Assembly (NCBI GenBank): GCA_003537495.1
Contig: DPSB01000640.1
Coordinates: 1 to 7,302, forward strand
DNA from: Cytophagales bacterium
GTDB lineage: Bacteria > Bacteroidota > Bacteroidia > Cytophagales > Cyclobacteriaceae
Direction of reading: 5' to 3'
DNA: 7,302 nucleotides
Shown: positions 1-6,790 of the stretch, in pieces
How the letters are laid out: the number at the start of each line of letters is the position of its first letter
Numbering within the stretch: the first letter of the stretch is position 1
Notes under the pieces: generated by a model
Database searches by the model: none
The model's input: the letters and a program-made list of their open reading frames with translations, nothing else
What the model was told of the DNA's origin: nothing
Position numbers and translations under genes: made by a program

Positions 1-2
1 AT

Positions 3-1184
3 GCTCAGAGTGATTTTAGAGAGAGTTATATAGTTTCGAATGAGTTAGATACCATTCCAGGATTTATTCAGTATAATGAAAAAAGAAAAGCTGCTAATGT
101 ATGTATCTTCAAACCTAGCGAAGATGGCTTGAAAGTAACTTACTCTCCTGATCAAATCCGTGCGTATGGGTATAAGAATGATCGGCAATACGAGTCCAAA
201 ACTGTTTTGTTAGGTGAGGATTCTTCCAAGTTATTCTTAGAACTTTTAGTTAGTGGAAAGGCAAAATTATTCTCTTATGATCGTTATTTATGGTTTGAGA
301 AAGATGGTAATAACTTATTACCATTAACAAATGATCCCATAGAGCGTAAATTGAATGGAATAATCTATGTTCAAAAGTGTAATCAATATATTGTGAATTT
401 AAATTCGGCACTGAATGATTGCGAGTCAATTAGGGATGATATTCAGCAAGCTAAATTCACTGAAAAATCTTTGATTAAAATCTTGGATACGTATAATAAG
501 TGTGTCAATACAGAATCTATTGTACTCAAGGATCGAAGACCAAAATTTAAACTTATTTTAGGAATTTCGGGTGGGGTGCAAACATCACAAATCAACTTTA
601 ACACTTCATTGAACCACCTAAATGGTCAATTCGAAAATAGCTTGACACCAATAGGCGGTATGACATTCGATTTCTATTCTCCAAGACTAAGCGAAAAGGT
701 ATCCGTCTCCGGTTCTCTTCTTTATTCATCCTCGAATTACTATCGATTCTCTATTGATGAAGGCACTGGCTTTATAAATAATAATTCCGTGTCGATTAAC
801 TTGAAGCAACTTAAAGTTCCTTTAGGAGTGCGATATCAATTTTCAACTAAACAAAGCGCACCATTTATAACGCTTGGCTCAGTTTACTCTATGCATTTGA
901 GTGCCAAATCAAATTGGATCAACAAAAAGGTAGAACCCTTATTTGACCCCGTTAGGGTTACAACGAATTCTGAGGAGATATTTCCGTTACGGTCTCATCA
1001 ATGGGGAGTTTTTTGTGGTATAGGATGGATTAAATCAGTTCATAAAAAGTTATCAGTTTCAATAGAAATTCGGTCAGAATGGACCAATGGTCTAGTGGAT
1101 AAGAGTTATGATGTTCCTGAAGAAGATCACCTCTTTTCAAGAATAAGTAATTTTCAAATTATTGTAAGCCTTAAGACGAAATAA
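3..1184 (+). CDS. Outer-membrane beta-barrel protein of Bacteroidota type, 5' partial
   Basis: The reading frame is open from the first bases of the window, so the start codon lies to the left. About 393 residues are visible. The first ones read AQSDFRESYIVSNELDTI, which resembles the end of a Sec signal peptide (cleavage near A/Q) followed by the usual mature start of a Bacteroidota envelope family. Visible residues 1 to about 130 form a beta-rich N-terminal domain (YSPDQIRAYGY is typical). Residues about 134-167 look helical (ESIRDDIQQAKFTEKSLIKI). From about residue 181 there are alternating amphipathic strands with Gly and aromatic residues (KLILGISGGVQ, SVSGSLLYSSSNYYRF, GVRYQF, WGVFCGIGWI), ending in IIVSLKTK, as expected for a porin-family outer-membrane barrel. 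Function is unknown; the family suggests a structural or binding role at the outer membrane. A TTG at 129 could be taken as a start by software, but coding sequence continues upstream of it. The gene is AT-rich compared with the central operon. It sits 3 bases before a lipoprotein gene, probably in one operon. Confidence 0.82.
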   Translation, partial: AQSDFRESYIVSNELDTIPGFIQYNEKRKAANVCIFKPSEDGLKVTYSPDQIRAYGYKNDRQYESKTVLLGEDSSKLFLELLVSGKAKLFSYDRYLWFEKDGNNLLPLTNDPIERKLNGIIYVQKCNQYIVNLNSALNDCESIRDDIQQAKFTEKSLIKILDTYNKCVNTESIVLKDRRPKFKLILGISGGVQTSQINFNTSLNHLNGQFENSLTPIGGMTFDFYSPRLSEKVSVSGSLLYSSSNYYRFSIDEGTGFINNNSVSINLKQLKVPLGVRYQFSTKQSAPFITLGSVYSMHLSAKSNWINKKVEPLFDPVRVTTNSEEIFPLRSHQWGVFCGIGWIKSVHKKLSVSIEIRSEWTNGLVDKSYDVPEEDHLFSRISNFQIIVSLKTK

Positions 1185-1187
1185 GCG

Positions 1188-1574
1188 ATGAAGCGAATTT
1201 TGAATATTACAATTCTGGTTATAAGTTCATTAGTGTTTGTCACATGTGATAATTATTCCTTTCCAGAGTCTCCTTATCCAGTAGTAAAAACATTGGAGAC
1301 GGTGAGAAGTCAAAATGGGGTTATTTTAAGGGCCAGCATTATTGAACTTGGAACTGAATCTATCACGGATCATGGCTTTTTGTGGAATAGCAGCCAAGCG
1401 TTGGTTCAACTTCTCATAGGGACAGAGATCAGGTTAGGACCAACTTCAACTAAAGGAATATATGAAGCTGAGCTTACGGGATTGAATGCTAACCAAGAGT
1501 ACTGGTTTACAGCGATTGTTGAAGGAGATGGATTTGAACAAAGTTCGAAAGTTGTTTCGTTTAAAATTGATTGA
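1188..1574 (+). CDS. Small lipoprotein with one fibronectin-III-like domain
   Basis: This encodes 128 residues. The N-terminus has two basic residues, a hydrophobic segment and Cys20 (FVTC), which fits a relaxed Bacteroidota lipobox, so the protein is probably a lipoprotein anchored in the envelope. Residues about 33-127 form one beta-sandwich-like unit. The pattern is G-x-x-x-R-A-x-I near the start, then DHGFLW, then YEAELTGLNANQEYWFTAIVEG, and finally VVSFKID. This resembles the Fn3-like modules found, often repeated, in Bacteroidota surface lipoproteins; here there is only one copy. Residues after Cys20 (DNYS) do not show an acidic surface-export signal of the K/Q-(D/E)2 type. The start codon is 3 bases after the stop of the barrel gene, which suggests co-transcription and perhaps translational coupling, with the lipoprotein acting as a partner of the barrel. 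No specific function can be assigned. The gene is as AT-rich as its neighbour upstream. Confidence 0.75.
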   Translation: MKRILNITILVISSLVFVTCDNYSFPESPYPVVKTLETVRSQNGVILRASIIELGTESITDHGFLWNSSQALVQLLIGTEIRLGPTSTKGIYEAELTGLNANQEYWFTAIVEGDGFEQSSKVVSFKID

Positions 1575-1621
1575 CCTTACTATGATTTCCCCTCCGCAGC
1601 CGCTTAACTTCCTTAAATAGG

Positions 1622-1661
1622 AAATCAAAACGGGTTGCCTATCAGACAACCCGTTTGATTT
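1622..1661. terminator. Bidirectional Rho-independent terminator between convergent genes
   Basis: The arms 1622-1637 and 1647-1661 are complementary over 15 pairs with a single extra A in the left arm. The core is CGGGTTG/CAACCCG, flanked by A/T pairs, with a 9-base loop. The A-rich left side and T-rich right side fit termination on both strands. It lies 47 bases after the lipoprotein stop and 17 bases beyond the stop of the minus-strand amidohydrolase, the expected place for a shared terminator. Confidence 0.85.
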
Positions 1662-1678
1662 TGAATTAAGATTTAAGT

Positions 1679-2977
1679 TTAACGCTTATGTCCGTATTTA
1701 TTAGAGAACCTGTCATAAAGTTCTTCCTGAATGCCTGGTAACTCAACCAGCTTCCCAGCAATAAAAGCATGGCTCAATACATTGGTTCTGTAATCCAATG
1801 CATCGCCTTTCGATACAAACAAGGTAGCATCTTTACCAACTTCAAGTGTACCCACGCGGCTATCAACACCTAATGCTTTGGCTGTGTTAGACGTAATGGT
1901 TTTTAACGCATCTTCTTTGCTCATACCATAGGCTACGGCTGTACCAGCATAGAAGCCGAGGTTACGACTACCATGCAGGGCACCATCATTAGACAATGAA
2001 ACGGTTACACCGGCTTGTGTTAACAAATGTGGAAGTTTGTAAGGCAAGTCCACATCGTCATCATTACGATCGGGTAGGTTGTGTGTGGCGGGTAGAATAA
2101 CCGGTATTTTATTTTCCTTCAGGAAATCGCTTACCCAAAGTGCATTGCCACCGGCTACTAACGTAATTTTCTGTATGCCACTACGCTGTGCAAACCGAAC
2201 CGATTCTACAATTTCTTTAGAAGTATTGGCATGAATGAACAACACTTTGCTGCCACTGAATAAACCTTGTACGGCTTCCAGTTTCAGGTTAGCTTCTTTG
2301 GTAGTTTGTTTTCCATAAGCTGCAGCTTCCGAAAAGAACATTTCCAGTTCGCTTACTTCTTTGCCGTAATTGGCATTTGGCGATTCAGCAAATGTAAACG
2401 TAGCAAAATCAAATTGGCGTCTGCTGATGGCGGGCCAGTTCATGTGAATGCCCACATCGGCTGTATGCACGGCATCTTCCCAGTTCCAACCTTCCATTTC
2501 CATTACTGATGATGAACCAGAAATCAAACCACCCACAGGAGTTGTTTCTGCTAACAGCACTCCGTTGAAGCGATAGGTAGGAATGTATTCACTATCGGTA
2601 TTGTAAGAAATCAAAGCGCGAACATTCGGATTGATTTCACCCCGTTCGGCATAATCGTTCATGGCCCGGATTGAACTTACTTCCTGCAAACCAATTTGAG
2701 AGTTTGGTAGAATAAAGCCTGGGTAAACATGTTTGCCGGTAATGTTGATCACTTCATGTTTAGAAAGATCAACCTTAACGGTTGTTGCATCGGCCACAAT
2801 GGTAAGCTTACCATTTTCGAATGCGATAATAGAATTCTGAATGACCTGCCCATTGCCCAGATGGGCTACACCGCCTGTTAAGGCAATAGGTTTAGCCTGT
2901 GGTTTGGCGGGGATAGGAGGTTGTGCATAAGCAACTGTACTTAACACAACTAAAAGTATATAAACTAACTTTTTCAT
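1679..2977 (-). CDS. Exported amidohydrolase-family protein with incomplete metal site
   Basis: This encodes 432 residues. It starts with a Sec signal peptide (MKKLVYILLVVLSTVAYA, cleavage before QPP) followed by a Pro/Ala-rich stretch, so the product is periplasmic. The body has the layout of imidazolonepropionase-like amidohydrolases: a small beta domain (IALTGGVAHLGNGQVIQNSI), the GKHVYPGFI turn, a barrel, and the C-terminal signature VGTLEVGKDATLFV. The His-x-His metal motif that should follow the turn is replaced by Asn92-Ser-Gln94. His249 (LFIHAN) and Asp331 (SLSNDGA) are kept, but the second single His position aligns with Ala275. Normal zinc binding is therefore unlikely, and the protein may be a non-catalytic or changed partner of the upstream gene product. 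The start is 18 bases after the upstream stop, which indicates an operon. No Shine-Dalgarno sequence is evident. The fold assignment is firm; activity and substrate are not known. The upstream protein supports a joint role in the periplasm, possibly on peptides or cyclic amides. Confidence 0.88.
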   Translation of the reverse strand: MKKLVYILLVVLSTVAYAQPPIPAKPQAKPIALTGGVAHLGNGQVIQNSIIAFENGKLTIVADATTVKVDLSKHEVINITGKHVYPGFILPNSQIGLQEVSSIRAMNDYAERGEINPNVRALISYNTDSEYIPTYRFNGVLLAETTPVGGLISGSSSVMEMEGWNWEDAVHTADVGIHMNWPAISRRQFDFATFTFAESPNANYGKEVSELEMFFSEAAAYGKQTTKEANLKLEAVQGLFSGSKVLFIHANTSKEIVESVRFAQRSGIQKITLVAGGNALWVSDFLKENKIPVILPATHNLPDRNDDDVDLPYKLPHLLTQAGVTVSLSNDGALHGSRNLGFYAGTAVAYGMSKEDALKTITSNTAKALGVDSRVGTLEVGKDATLFVSKGDALDYRTNVLSHAFIAGKLVELPGIQEELYDRFSNKYGHKR

Positions 2978-2995
2978 TTGAGTAGCTCTTAAAGA

Positions 2996-5900
2996 TTAAT
3001 GATCAAAGTGTTCCATGGATTCTTCGCCCAATACATCATCGCAATGGAACTCGGCCTGACTGCGGGAGTCAGGGCGCTGCGTTGGCATGCCTGATTTCTT
3101 GGCACTCTTCAACTTTTGAATCAGGCGTGCGCGTTCGGCATTCAGTGCTTTATTGTTTTCAGCATCTTTCTCGATGTCGTAATACACTTTACCATCAATG
3201 ATTGTTTTTTCAGCACGCGCATAAACCGAAAGCGGATGATCGGTCCACAGCACAACATCGGCTGACTTACCAACTTTCAAGCTTCCCATCTGGTTATCGA
3301 GGTGTAGCATTTTTGCCGGATTAAGCGTAACCATTTTCAAGGCATCCTCTTCTGAAATACCGGCATACTTTACCGACTTGGAAGCTTCCTGATTTAATCT
3401 GCGGCCCATTTCGGCATCATCGGAGTTGATGGCCGTTACAACACCTTCGCGGTGCATAATGGCGGCATTGTACGGAATGGCATAGCGCACTTCCCACTTG
3501 TAATTCCACCAATCGGCAAACGTAGAAGCAGCAACACCGTGTTCTTTCATTTTGTCGGCTACTTTATAACCTTCCAGAATGTGTGTAAATGTATTTACGC
3601 GGAAGTTGAAACGCTCTGCAACATCCATCAGCATGTTGATTTCGGATTGTACATAGGAGTGGCAACTGATGAATCTTTTCTTGTTCAGAATTTCAAGCAT
3701 AGTTTCATCGGCCAGATCTCTGCGTGGTTTAAGTGCACCAGCTTTTTCCTTCAACGGAATTGCATTGTAAGCCTTCCACCTCTTATCATATTCCTGCGCA
3801 CTGGTAAAAGCATCTACATATACCTGTTCAACACCCATACGGGTTTGCGGAAAGCGGATTGAACTTGCATTGCTGCTGCGTTTTACGTTTTCGCCCAACG
3901 CAAATTTTATGAAGCCATCCGCACCTTGAATCTTCAGATTCTCGGGCGATTCGCCCCAGCGAAGTTTGATTAATGCAGACTGACCACCAATAGGGTTAGC
4001 CGAACCATGCAACACCTGTACAGCAACTACACCACCAGCCAATGCTCTATAGATATTTATGTTTTCTGCATCTAAGTTATCGCCAATGCGAACCATACCT
4101 GAGTTTGAAGCCACATCATTAATACTGGCTGCGCCAATGTGCGAGTGTTCATCAATAATACCAGGCGTTACGTGTTTACCGCTGGCATCTACCACGCGGG
4201 CACCAGGTTCGCTCAGGTTCTTTCCGATTTTGGCAATCTTACCATCTTTCAATAAAATGTCAGCACCTTGTAAAACACCATCGCCTTCGTTAGTCCATAC
4301 CGTTGCATTTTTGATCAGAATAGTTTCGGCAACCGGTAGTGCCGGGTAACCATGTCCGGTAAACGGAAAGATTACTTTACCGGGCTCTTCTTTCTTTTCG
4401 GCAGGAGTATTTTTTGCTGCTGCTTTGGCTGCATCGCCTGTGCGCGTAGCGGTCCAGGTAATCCAGGTACCATCTACCAATTGGCCTTTCCCTTTCCAGC
4501 CCGTGGTTTCGCTCCAGCCCGATAACCTTATATTACCGGTGCTTTGTTTGCTGGGTTTAAAACTTAACGTGATCAGGTCTTTTCCAAAAGTTGTGGTAGC
4601 ATCGAACGAGGTTGAATCGTTCACCTTAACTTTTGCCTTGTGGCTGCCGGGTTCACCGGTTACTTCCAATATAAACGATTGGTTGTTGAAGCTGAGATTA
4701 TAATTGCCGCTGAAGTCTTTGGTTTCCAATGGCTTTATGGAATAGGCCTCACCTTGTACCCAGTTTTGATGAATGATTGTTTTTTCATCGAACAATTTGC
4801 CGGAGGTGATGATGAAGTTGGCCAGCAAGCCTTTCTTAATACTTCCTACCTGATCGCTCACATTTAAAAGTTGAGCCGGGGTAGCGGTAAGTGCTTTCAA
4901 TGCAGTTGTTTCAGTCAATCCATTTTCAATGGCTTTGCGCACATTGGCCAGAAAATCAGAAGTCTTTCTTAATCCATTAGTAGTAATGGCAAACGGAACT
5001 CCGTTTTTCTCTAATGCAGCCAGGTTAGTAGGAGCCAGCTCCCAATGTTTCATATCGGCTAATGAAATCCGTTCGGCATCGAATGGATCTTCCACATCAT
5101 ACGCATCGGGATAGTTTACCGGTACAATGAATGTAGCTTTGGTAGCTTTGATTTCATTTATTCGCTTGTACTCATCGCCCGAACCTCTGATGATATACTG
5201 AACACCAAACTCATCGCCTAGTTTATCGGCACGTAGCGAGTTTGCCCAACTGGTAGCGGCAAAAATCTGTGGAAGTTTTTGAGTTTGAATCCAGCCTTCC
5301 AATGAGTTATCGGCAAAAGGCCGAGGGTTCTGGCTGCCAAACCACTCGGCATCCAGATAAGTTTGGCGCAACACGGCAATAAAACCCATTAACGATGACG
5401 GGTAAGTTTGCGTAGATGATCCTTTCTCTAAGGAATAATGCGCAGCAACCTTATGGCGGATAAGCGCAGTGTTGTCATTTTTTTCAGATAGCGAAACAAA
5501 GGCTGAAGTGCCACGCGCTAAACCATCGGGTTTGGAGGTAAGCACCGCACCAAAACCTTGCTTGCGCAGTTCGTCTGCCAGTTTGGTATCGATAGAAAAT
5601 TCATCGGTAGCATTGTAATGCGAGCGGATTGCCTGGTTGGCATTGTAGGCACCTTTGGTTTTGCTTGCCATTTGTTCGGCACCGCCAAAGCCACCGCCTC
5701 GGGTACGCTCAGGTTCGGTAAGCCCGTAGCTGGTAAATGCATCTACCAGTGCCGGATAAATGTATTTTCCTTTCAGGTCTACCGTAGTATAGCCTTTCGG
5801 CACAGTCAGGTTGGCGCCCACCTGTTCAATGCGGCTGCCTTTAATCAGCAAGGTGGCATTCTGAATAGTAGTTTGCGCATCTACCACAATGGTGGCATTA

Positions 5901-6019
5901 GTAAAAGCAAACAACCCTGCCCGGTTGTCCTTCACATCGTTACGCGGAAATGTTTCCTGTGCGAAAACACCGCCAGCATAACTGATCAGCGCGATGATGA
6001 ATAGTAATCGCTTCTTCAT
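2996..6019 (-). CDS. Exported double amidohydrolase: degenerate N-half, intact C-half
   Basis: This encodes 1007 residues, about twice the length of a normal amidohydrolase. A Sec signal peptide (MKKRLLFIIALISYAGGVFA, cleavage before Q21) sends it to the periplasm. Residues about 35-430 form a first amidohydrolase-like module with the GKYIYPALVDAF turn and the closing signature VGSIKKGLLANFII. All metal or catalytic positions are changed: Phe95 and Ser97 for His-x-His, Thr256 and about Ser280 for the single His, Asn348 for Asp. Residues about 433-528 are a beta-rich spacer domain, followed by an Ala/Lys/Glu-rich linker (about 529-548). Residues about 564-950 are a second module with GKHVTPGIIDEHSHIG (His625, His627), His787 (CHSY), His813 (THILEG), Asp867 (INSDDAE) and MGSLKVGKSADVVLW, a full metal site. 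The C-terminus ends in a His/Cys/acid-rich tail. It is the first gene of a two-gene operon. The reaction is probably hydrolysis of an amide, cyclic amide or Xaa-Pro-type dipeptide bond, but the substrate cannot be read from the sequence. I found no convincing TAnnTTTG promoter directly upstream. Confidence 0.9.
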   Translation of the reverse strand: MKKRLLFIIALISYAGGVFAQETFPRNDVKDNRAGLFAFTNATIVVDAQTTIQNATLLIKGSRIEQVGANLTVPKGYTTVDLKGKYIYPALVDAFTSYGLTEPERTRGGGFGGAEQMASKTKGAYNANQAIRSHYNATDEFSIDTKLADELRKQGFGAVLTSKPDGLARGTSAFVSLSEKNDNTALIRHKVAAHYSLEKGSSTQTYPSSLMGFIAVLRQTYLDAEWFGSQNPRPFADNSLEGWIQTQKLPQIFAATSWANSLRADKLGDEFGVQYIIRGSGDEYKRINEIKATKATFIVPVNYPDAYDVEDPFDAERISLADMKHWELAPTNLAALEKNGVPFAITTNGLRKTSDFLANVRKAIENGLTETTALKALTATPAQLLNVSDQVGSIKKGLLANFIITSGKLFDEKTIIHQNWVQGEAYSIKPLETKDFSGNYNLSFNNQSFILEVTGEPGSHKAKVKVNDSTSFDATTTFGKDLITLSFKPSKQSTGNIRLSGWSETTGWKGKGQLVDGTWITWTATRTGDAAKAAAKNTPAEKKEEPGKVIFPFTGHGYPALPVAETILIKNATVWTNEGDGVLQGADILLKDGKIAKIGKNLSEPGARVVDASGKHVTPGIIDEHSHIGAASINDVASNSGMVRIGDNLDAENINIYRALAGGVVAVQVLHGSANPIGGQSALIKLRWGESPENLKIQGADGFIKFALGENVKRSSNASSIRFPQTRMGVEQVYVDAFTSAQEYDKRWKAYNAIPLKEKAGALKPRRDLADETMLEILNKKRFISCHSYVQSEINMLMDVAERFNFRVNTFTHILEGYKVADKMKEHGVAASTFADWWNYKWEVRYAIPYNAAIMHREGVVTAINSDDAEMGRRLNQEASKSVKYAGISEEDALKMVTLNPAKMLHLDNQMGSLKVGKSADVVLWTDHPLSVYARAEKTIIDGKVYYDIEKDAENNKALNAERARLIQKLKSAKKSGMPTQRPDSRSQAEFHCDDVLGEESMEHFDH

Positions 6020-6122
6020 AGGTTATGGTTCAGTTTAAAATAAAGATTTAAAGTAGCGGAAACCGCTGGGCCCCGAAACAGGAATGGGATGTACGGTTAA
6101 TTCTGAATTTGACCTTCGGTTG

Positions 6123-6174
6123 AAAAAACCTTCCAGGTCTTTCCTAGCTTGCATGAAGACCTGGAAGGTTTTTT
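6123..6174. terminator. Perfect 19-bp inverted repeat with terminator form, between divergent genes
   Basis: The left arm 6123-6141 and the right arm 6156-6174 are exact reverse complements over 19 bases (core CCTTCCAGGTCTT / AAGACCTGGAAGG), with a 14-base loop. The outer six pairs are all A-T, and a run of seven T follows the right arm on the plus strand, with a run of six A before the left arm. This is the form of a strong bidirectional Rho-independent terminator. Its place is odd, because the flanking genes start on both sides and none ends here. It may insulate the two promoters, end an unannotated short transcript, act as a leader attenuator, or be a dispersed palindromic repeat. Confidence 0.7.
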
Positions 6175-6176
6175 TA

Positions 6177-6211
6177 TTGGTCTATAATGTTCTGGTGTTT
6201 GAATATCTTTG
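6177..6211 (+). promoter_or_regulatory. Bacteroidota-type promoter of the VOC lipoprotein gene
   Basis: The sequence TATCTTTG at 6204-6211 is an exact match to the Bacteroidota -7 box TAnnTTTG. A TTG at 6177-6179 could serve as the -33 element, although the 24-base gap is a little longer than usual. Transcription would start near 6216, about 13 bases before the ATG at 6229. This supports the 6229 start and places the promoter downstream of the large hairpin. Confidence 0.5.
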
Positions 6212-6228
6212 AACAACTCAAAAACCCC

Positions 6229-6738
6229 ATGAGATTTAGAATAGCCGTAGCCAGCCTGCTGGTTTTAGTCATTGCAAGTTGTACCAACAACCAGCATCGG
6301 GCCACCTCGCCTCGTGTAAATCATGTAATGCTTTATGTTTCCAATCTTGAAAAGTCAATTCATTTTTATACGCAAGCATTTGATTTTGAGGTAACAAACA
6401 GAATAGACATGTTGATTGCCATCCAACCCGATGGAACGGAATTGGTGCGACCGGTTAAGATGGCTTTTCTGAAATTTCCAAATCAGGATTTTGTGTTTGA
6501 ACTGTCTGAACAGGTGGCTGATACAACCAACCGCACAGTTGCGTTTCTCTTTCAACATGTGGGTATAGATGTGCAGGATATTGATGCTGCTTATACCCGT
6601 GCCATGGGGGCTGGTGCAGAAGCATTATTACCCGTTAGAGTTGTGAAAGCCAAAGGCATTGAAGCAAAGCAAGCTTTTGTGGGCGGGCCCGATGGCGAGC
6701 GTGTGGAGTTGATGCAGATAATGGCCGGAGAATTTTAA
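6229..6738 (+). CDS. VOC-family (glyoxalase fold) lipoprotein
   Basis: This encodes 169 residues from the ATG at 6229. An in-frame ATG at 6187 would add 14 residues in front of the signal peptide and lies upstream of the likely promoter box, so I prefer 6229. The N-terminus MRFRIAVASLLVLVIASC is a lipoprotein signal with Cys18 as lipidation site, so the protein is probably anchored in a membrane outside the cytoplasm. Residues about 29-165 form a vicinal-oxygen-chelate domain with two beta-alpha-beta-beta-beta halves. The first starts at RVNHVMLYVSNLEKSIHFYT, the second at FLFQHVGIDVQDIDAAY, and the end is GGPDGERVELMQ. The four usual metal ligand positions are all occupied: His32, Glu91 (VFELSE), His110 and Glu160. 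It could be a metal-dependent isomerase, lyase, dioxygenase or a resistance binding protein; the substrate is unknown. Most VOC proteins known to me are cytoplasmic, so the lipoprotein signal is notable. Its neighbours do not suggest a pathway. Confidence 0.85.
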   Translation: MRFRIAVASLLVLVIASCTNNQHRATSPRVNHVMLYVSNLEKSIHFYTQAFDFEVTNRIDMLIAIQPDGTELVRPVKMAFLKFPNQDFVFELSEQVADTTNRTVAFLFQHVGIDVQDIDAAYTRAMGAGAEALLPVRVVKAKGIEAKQAFVGGPDGERVELMQIMAGEF

Positions 6739-6778
6739 ATCCCGAATTACCAATCACGGTTTACTGTCTCAACAATTG

Positions 6779-6786
6779 TATATTTG
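6779..6786 (+). promoter_or_regulatory. Candidate -7 promoter box very close to the TIR gene start
   Basis: TATATTTG is an exact TAnnTTTG match. It ends only four bases before the ATG at 6791, so a transcript from it would start at or next to the start codon. I see no clear TTG/TTTG -33 element at the normal distance. It could be a leaderless promoter or a chance match in AT-rich DNA. Confidence 0.35.
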
Positions 6787-6790
6787 AACA

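Noticed and set aside
1..30. ATG at the first base as a gene start
   Set aside because: It is in a different frame from the barrel gene and meets a stop codon after ten codons.
129..131. TTG as start codon of the left beta-barrel gene
   Set aside because: The same frame is open upstream to the window edge and encodes typical mature N-terminal sequence, so the gene is 5' partial.
1446..1649. 67-codon minus-strand frame over the lipoprotein end and terminator
   Set aside because: It overlaps both a real gene and the terminator hairpin and has no recognisable protein features.
3452..3862. 136-codon plus-strand open frame inside the large amidohydrolase gene
   Set aside because: It is antisense to a well-supported coding region, has no recognisable domain and no promoter; it reflects the codon bias of the real gene.
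5558..6004. 148-codon plus-strand open frame antisense to the start of the large amidohydrolase
   Set aside because: The opposite strand encodes a clear signal peptide and amidohydrolase module here, and the antisense product has no family features.
6055..6067. Short hairpin AGCGG-AAA-CCGCT upstream of the double amidohydrolase gene
   Set aside because: It has only five pairs and no T-run, so it is too short to call a regulatory element without transcript data.
6183..6188. TATAAT sequence resembling an E. coli -10 box
   Set aside because: There is no matching -35 hexamer, and the principal sigma factor in Bacteroidota prefers TAnnTTTG.
6187..6228. Upstream ATG giving a 183-residue VOC protein
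   Set aside because: It would place 14 residues before a good lipoprotein signal peptide and lies upstream of the TATCTTTG promoter box.
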